The notes beneath the pieces were generated by a model. The model was given only the letters and a program-made list of their open reading frames with translations, did not search any database and was not told the DNA's origin. DNA of 64,000 nt from Deltaproteobacteria bacterium (GTDB lineage Bacteria; Myxococcota_A; UBA9160; UBA4427), in assembly GCA_029261855.1 (NCBI GenBank), contig JAJDAN010000017.1, forward strand, positions 1-64,000. The letters are read 5' to 3'. The position numbers and the translations under genes were made by a program. The first letter of the stretch is position 1, and each line of letters opens with the position of its first letter. Below are positions 60,751-64,000 of this stretch, piece by piece.

Positions 60751-62985
60751 TTGGAAGAGAACCAGTCGCATCGCAGGCCCGACAAGACCGAGGTGCGGGA
60801 ATACCGGGGGGTTCGCCGCCGTCACTCGGGCTTCCGGATTCCCTTCGGGTTCCTCGCGGGTATCGCCGCCGTTGCCTTGATCCTGCAGTGGGCCGGCATC
60901 GTGGACCTCGGGATCCCGATCGGACCGGGCACAGAATCGCCGCGAAGCGGGCAGCCCACGCGCCCCGGGTCGATGCAGGACGCCCAGTCCGATCTTCGCC
61001 AGATGGCACAATCGGCGGCCTCGATGGTTCGGGGCAAGGGCCAGGGCCAGGAGGCTGCCGGCAGCGAAGGACCGCCTCCGCCCGCTGGAACCCAGTCGCA
61101 CGCACCCGCCCAACAGCCCCTACAGCAGGCGGCGGCCGCCGACGACGGTCCGGGCGGATCGGCTGCGCAGCAGGCGCGACGTCGGCCCGGGAGCGACGCC
61201 GCCATCACCCCCGTCGAGATGCCGACGGATCCTTCCGCGATTCCGCGACCGCAGGCTCGCGCGGACGGCTACCGGTCCGAGGTCGAGCGCGCCTGGTTCA
61301 ATGGCGGTCGGAGTCTCTCGAACCGGGCACTGTCTGCCCGGACCCGCGCTTTGCAGCTCGGCGCCGGCAACTACGAGGCGGCAGCGCGCGCCATGCTGGC
61401 GCCCAAGGCGGACGGCACGCGTCTCGAGCGATCCTTGTTGGCCGTGCGACTGTCCCCCGACCTGCCGATGGCCCGGATGGAACTCGCGGCCGCAAACCTC
61501 GAGGAAGGCCAATACCTGACGGCCGCGCGCGAAGCCATTGCGGGAGTCGAGGCGATCCCCCGCAACCTGGAGGCCACGTTGTGGCTGGCCGCGTCGCTGC
61601 TCGCCATGTTCGCGGCCGTCCTGACCCTGGGTTCGATGACCTTCATCGTGTGGGTGGGGGTGAGCGTCTTCCGTCACGCGGCCCATGACTTCGGTGACCT
61701 CGTGTCGCGACAGATGCCCGAGTTCGCGCGCGTCGCGCTGCTGGGCTCGGTGATGCTGGTGCCGGTCGTGTTGGGGGAGGCCCTGATGGGCGTCGTCCTC
61801 GGGCTCTTCCTGTTGGGCTTCTCCTATTGCGAGGCCGGCTACCGGCGTGCGCTGGCGCTGGCCGCCGTGCTGATGCTGCTCGGCATCTATCCCGTCACAC
61901 GACTCGCGGGCGTCGCGCTGACGTCCCTCGATTCGGACCCGGTGGCCGCCGCCGCGGACGCCGTCGTACGCAGCATGACGGCGCCCGGAGACGTGGCGAC
62001 CTTGGCATCGGCGGCCCAGGACGACGGCCTTGCCGAAGCCGCGCTTGCTTTGCACGAGCGTCGTTCCGGAGACTCCGATGTCGCCAAGGCGCGCTACGAG
62101 AGGCTGCTCGCCCAGAATCCCACGGATCCGGTGGTGCTCGCCGTCCTGTCGAACATGCACTTCGAGCGGGGCAACAACGAGCAGGCGATCAAGCTCGGCG
62201 AACGTGCCGCCGCGCTGACGCGTTCGGCGACCCTGCTGTTCAACCTGTCCCAGGTGTATGCCCGGTCGTTTCGGATGGACGAGTTCGAAGGCGCCATGGC
62301 CCAGGCCCAGCTCGTGAACGCTTCCGTCGTGGCGGACCTTTCGCGCACGAAGGCCCCGGACTTCGTGGCGGATCTCGGCTTTCGGACGTCTTCGATCCGC
62401 GATCGCATGATCCAGCGGGCGGGCGGCGAGCGCTTCGTCGACCCCGTCTCCCGCGCCATCATGCCCGGTCGCATTGGCGAGCGTTGGCAGACCACCGCGG
62501 CCGTATTCGCGGCGGCGGCCGTCCTGGGCCTGTTGATCGGCGGACGCTGGGAGCGCGCCAGCAACTGCCGCCGCTGCGGACGTCGCATCTGCGGGCGCTG
62601 TGACGGGACGGTCTGGAACAGTCAGATCTGCGACGGCTGCCATCATCTGTTCCACCGCCCCGAGACGACGGACCCGGCCATGCGCATGGCCCGCCTCGGC
62701 GAGCTGCGAGCCCGGGAGACCCGAGTCGGTCGACTGGTCACGGCGGCCTCGCTGCTGGTACCGGGCGTCGCCGGTCTGGTCGCGAAGCGGCCGGACCTCA
62801 GCTTCCTCGGGTTGGTCTTCTTTGCCTGGGCCGTGGTTCTCGTTCTGTGGCGGGACGGGGTCGTCGTCGATCCGCTCGCGATCGGCGCCGCGGGCCCCTT
62901 GCTATTCGGCGCCGCCGCGGGGACCGCCGTTCTCGGCTACGCGCTGATCGTCGGCCTGGGCCTGATGATCCGGAGGAACCTCTGA
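60751..62985 (+). CDS. Large TPR / zinc-ribbon membrane protein
   Basis: A 744-residue protein I cannot name. TTG 60751 with AGGGGA upstream is the best start; the frame upstream overlaps the rpsT promoter region. A transmembrane helix lies near 35-52 (IPFGFLAGIAAVALILQWAG), then a Gln/Ala/Pro linker. TPR-like helices lie near 185-250 and 420-510 (LAVLSNMHFERGNNEQAIKL). Four or more membrane segments lie near 260-380, and there is a second membrane-proximal unit at about 570-740. A zinc ribbon sits near 605-635 (CRRCGRRICGRCDGTVW, CDGCHHLF). It precedes the DUF4388 gene, whose start overlaps its stop, so they likely work together. Unknown function. Confidence 0.75.
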   Translation: MEENQSHRRPDKTEVREYRGVRRRHSGFRIPFGFLAGIAAVALILQWAGIVDLGIPIGPGTESPRSGQPTRPGSMQDAQSDLRQMAQSAASMVRGKGQGQEAAGSEGPPPPAGTQSHAPAQQPLQQAAAADDGPGGSAAQQARRRPGSDAAITPVEMPTDPSAIPRPQARADGYRSEVERAWFNGGRSLSNRALSARTRALQLGAGNYEAAARAMLAPKADGTRLERSLLAVRLSPDLPMARMELAAANLEEGQYLTAAREAIAGVEAIPRNLEATLWLAASLLAMFAAVLTLGSMTFIVWVGVSVFRHAAHDFGDLVSRQMPEFARVALLGSVMLVPVVLGEALMGVVLGLFLLGFSYCEAGYRRALALAAVLMLLGIYPVTRLAGVALTSLDSDPVAAAADAVVRSMTAPGDVATLASAAQDDGLAEAALALHERRSGDSDVAKARYERLLAQNPTDPVVLAVLSNMHFERGNNEQAIKLGERAAALTRSATLLFNLSQVYARSFRMDEFEGAMAQAQLVNASVVADLSRTKAPDFVADLGFRTSSIRDRMIQRAGGERFVDPVSRAIMPGRIGERWQTTAAVFAAAAVLGLLIGGRWERASNCRRCGRRICGRCDGTVWNSQICDGCHHLFHRPETTDPAMRMARLGELRARETRVGRLVTAASLLVPGVAGLVAKRPDLSFLGLVFFAWAVVLVLWRDGVVVDPLAIGAAGPLLFGAAAGTAVLGYALIVGLGLMIRRNL

Positions 62986-64000
62986 TGTCCGCCGCACTGC
63001 ACGGCAAGCTGCAGGACTTCGGGATCGCCGAGGTGTTCCAGCTCATCGGTCAGCAACGCAAGACCGGAACCCTCGACGTCACGCGCGGGAAGCAGACGCT
63101 ACGCCTCGCCTTCGACGAGGGTTGCGTGGTCTGGGGGAGACCCGTCGGGCCCAAGGACGACTCGGTGATCGGCGAGCGACTGGTGCGCTGCGGCCTGATC
63201 ACCCAGGAACGTCTCGCACAGCTGCAGGCCGAGAGCGGTGTCTCGGCGCGGCACGTTGCCCAGCTCGCAGTCGACGCCGGGGATCTGAGCGCCCAGGACG
63301 CGGCCCAGATCGAGGAGCTCGTCACCAGCGACACCATCTTCGTCGTGCTCCGCTGGTCGGACGGGTCCTTCGATTTCTCCGCGCAGCCGGTTCGTCACGA
63401 TCGTCCGGCGGACAAGCTGCTGCATGCGGAGCAGATCCTGATGGACGGCCTGCGCATGGTGGACGAATGGCAGACCTTCGCCGACCTCGTTCCGGACAGC
63501 GAGACCGTCTTCGAGCGCAGCGCACCCATTGCGCTCTACAAGCGCGGTCTCACCGGCGAAGCCAAGAGCCGTCTGCCCGCCGTCGAGCGGATCCATGGCC
63601 TGGTCGATGGCCGCATGACCTCACAGCGTGTCATCGACCTGTCACGTCTCGGGCTCTTCGATGCCACCCGCGCGCTCGCCGAGCTGCATCACCACGAGGT
63701 GATCGTTCCGCTCTCCAAGCGGCAGGCGCGGTCGCGGCGGCGGACGAGCGATCGTCCGATGCAGGGTGCGCTCGAGCTGGTGCGCTTCTGGGTGGCGGCT
63801 GCGCTTCCGTTGGTCCTGCTCGCCGGTCTGGTGTCCATGATCGTGGGGCGAGGGCCCGCCTCGTCGGTGGGAACGGTGTTCCCGATCACGCGCGCCCCCC
63901 TCGAGGACGCCCGCAGCGTCTTCGAGAAGCGCCGGGTGCAGCACGTCCTCGAGGCACAGCATCTCCTCACGGGCCATTGGCCCAGCGATCTCGCCGGCAA
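62985..64000 (+). CDS. DUF4388 (PATAN-like) membrane-linked protein (3' end outside window)
   Basis: The frame starts at ATG 62985 in the stop of the preceding gene (TGATG) and stays open to the end of the window, so the C-terminus is missing. The start, SAALHGKLQDFGIAEVFQLI followed by RKTGTLDVTRGKQTLRLAFD, is a DUF4388 domain like that at 40971. A helical continuation follows. RFWVAAALPLVLLAGLVSMI (about residues 268-287) is a single transmembrane helix, followed by a periplasmic segment of at least 45 residues. It probably links a sensor or output domain to the TPR/zinc-ribbon protein. The family label is by similarity to the first PATAN gene in this window. Confidence 0.82.
   Translation, partial: MSAALHGKLQDFGIAEVFQLIGQQRKTGTLDVTRGKQTLRLAFDEGCVVWGRPVGPKDDSVIGERLVRCGLITQERLAQLQAESGVSARHVAQLAVDAGDLSAQDAAQIEELVTSDTIFVVLRWSDGSFDFSAQPVRHDRPADKLLHAEQILMDGLRMVDEWQTFADLVPDSETVFERSAPIALYKRGLTGEAKSRLPAVERIHGLVDGRMTSQRVIDLSRLGLFDATRALAELHHHEVIVPLSKRQARSRRRTSDRPMQGALELVRFWVAAALPLVLLAGLVSMIVGRGPASSVGTVFPITRAPLEDARSVFEKRRVQHVLEAQHLLTGHWPSDLAG

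Overview
The window is a high-GC (roughly two-thirds G+C by eye), gene-dense bacterial chromosome segment with many GTG/TTG starts and ATGA/GTGA start-stop overlaps. The best taxonomic hint is the type IV pilus block (two pilins, a TPR membrane protein, an ABC ATPase, an ABC permease, then prepilin peptidase). It matches the pilA-pilG-pilH-pilI-pilD order known from Myxococcus. Together with a chemosensory operon carrying HEAT, GAF and DUF4388 (PATAN-like) partners, this suggests a Myxococcota or deltaproteobacterial-type organism. This is inference: there is no rRNA gene to confirm it.

Layout. 1-6.2 kb: end of a GGDEF regulator, aspS, and an mdh-sucC-sucD TCA operon. 6.2-14.1 kb: a minus-strand operon, korA-korB (2-oxoacid:ferredoxin oxidoreductase), a fatty acid hydroxylase/sterol desaturase-family protein, a sulfotransferase and two paralogous LssY_C lipoproteins. 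14.3-22.2 kb: a hypothetical protein, a PilF/PilW-like TPR lipoprotein, a RodZ-like HTH membrane protein, recO, glycyl-tRNA synthetase, a pyruvate phosphate dikinase with a histone-H1-like Lys/Ala/Pro tail, and a small lipoprotein. 22.2-25.8 kb: a non-coding stretch with a consensus sigma-54 promoter, two ECF sigma factors, a coupled 58-residue protein, a methyltransferase-like membrane protein and a mini-kinase. 25.8-32.5 kb: an exonuclease, a tandem repeat array beside tRNA-Glu(CTC), the pilus block behind a second consensus sigma-54 promoter, a prepilin peptidase gene interrupted by an in-frame TAG, and tRNA-Gln(CTG). 32.5-40.8 kb: housekeeping genes (gltX, yceD, rpmF, fabD, acpP, glyA, nrdR, ribD, ribH, nusB) and a stand-alone leucyl-aminopeptidase N-domain protein. 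41-58.2 kb: a complete chemosensory operon (DUF4388-GAF protein, cheY, cheA, two cheW, MCP, Zn-ribbon receiver, HEAT protein, cheR, cheB, GAF coiled coil, cheY, MCP). 58.3-64 kb: lptE, holA, rpsT, a large TPR/zinc-ribbon membrane protein, and a second DUF4388 protein that runs off the window.

How the parts fit. KorAB, SucCD and Mdh supply ferredoxin-linked TCA steps, and PPDK links pyruvate to PEP. The pilus genes and the chemosensory operon would together support surface motility, although this pathway assignment is inferred. The main unexplained structures are non-coding. A bipartite hairpin repeat occurs three times, each copy abutting a stop codon. A 60-bp duplication of the korA 3' end carries the korB ribosome-binding site. 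A 67-70 bp tandem array follows tRNA-Glu. The broken pilD and the basic tail on PPDK are the most striking coding oddities.
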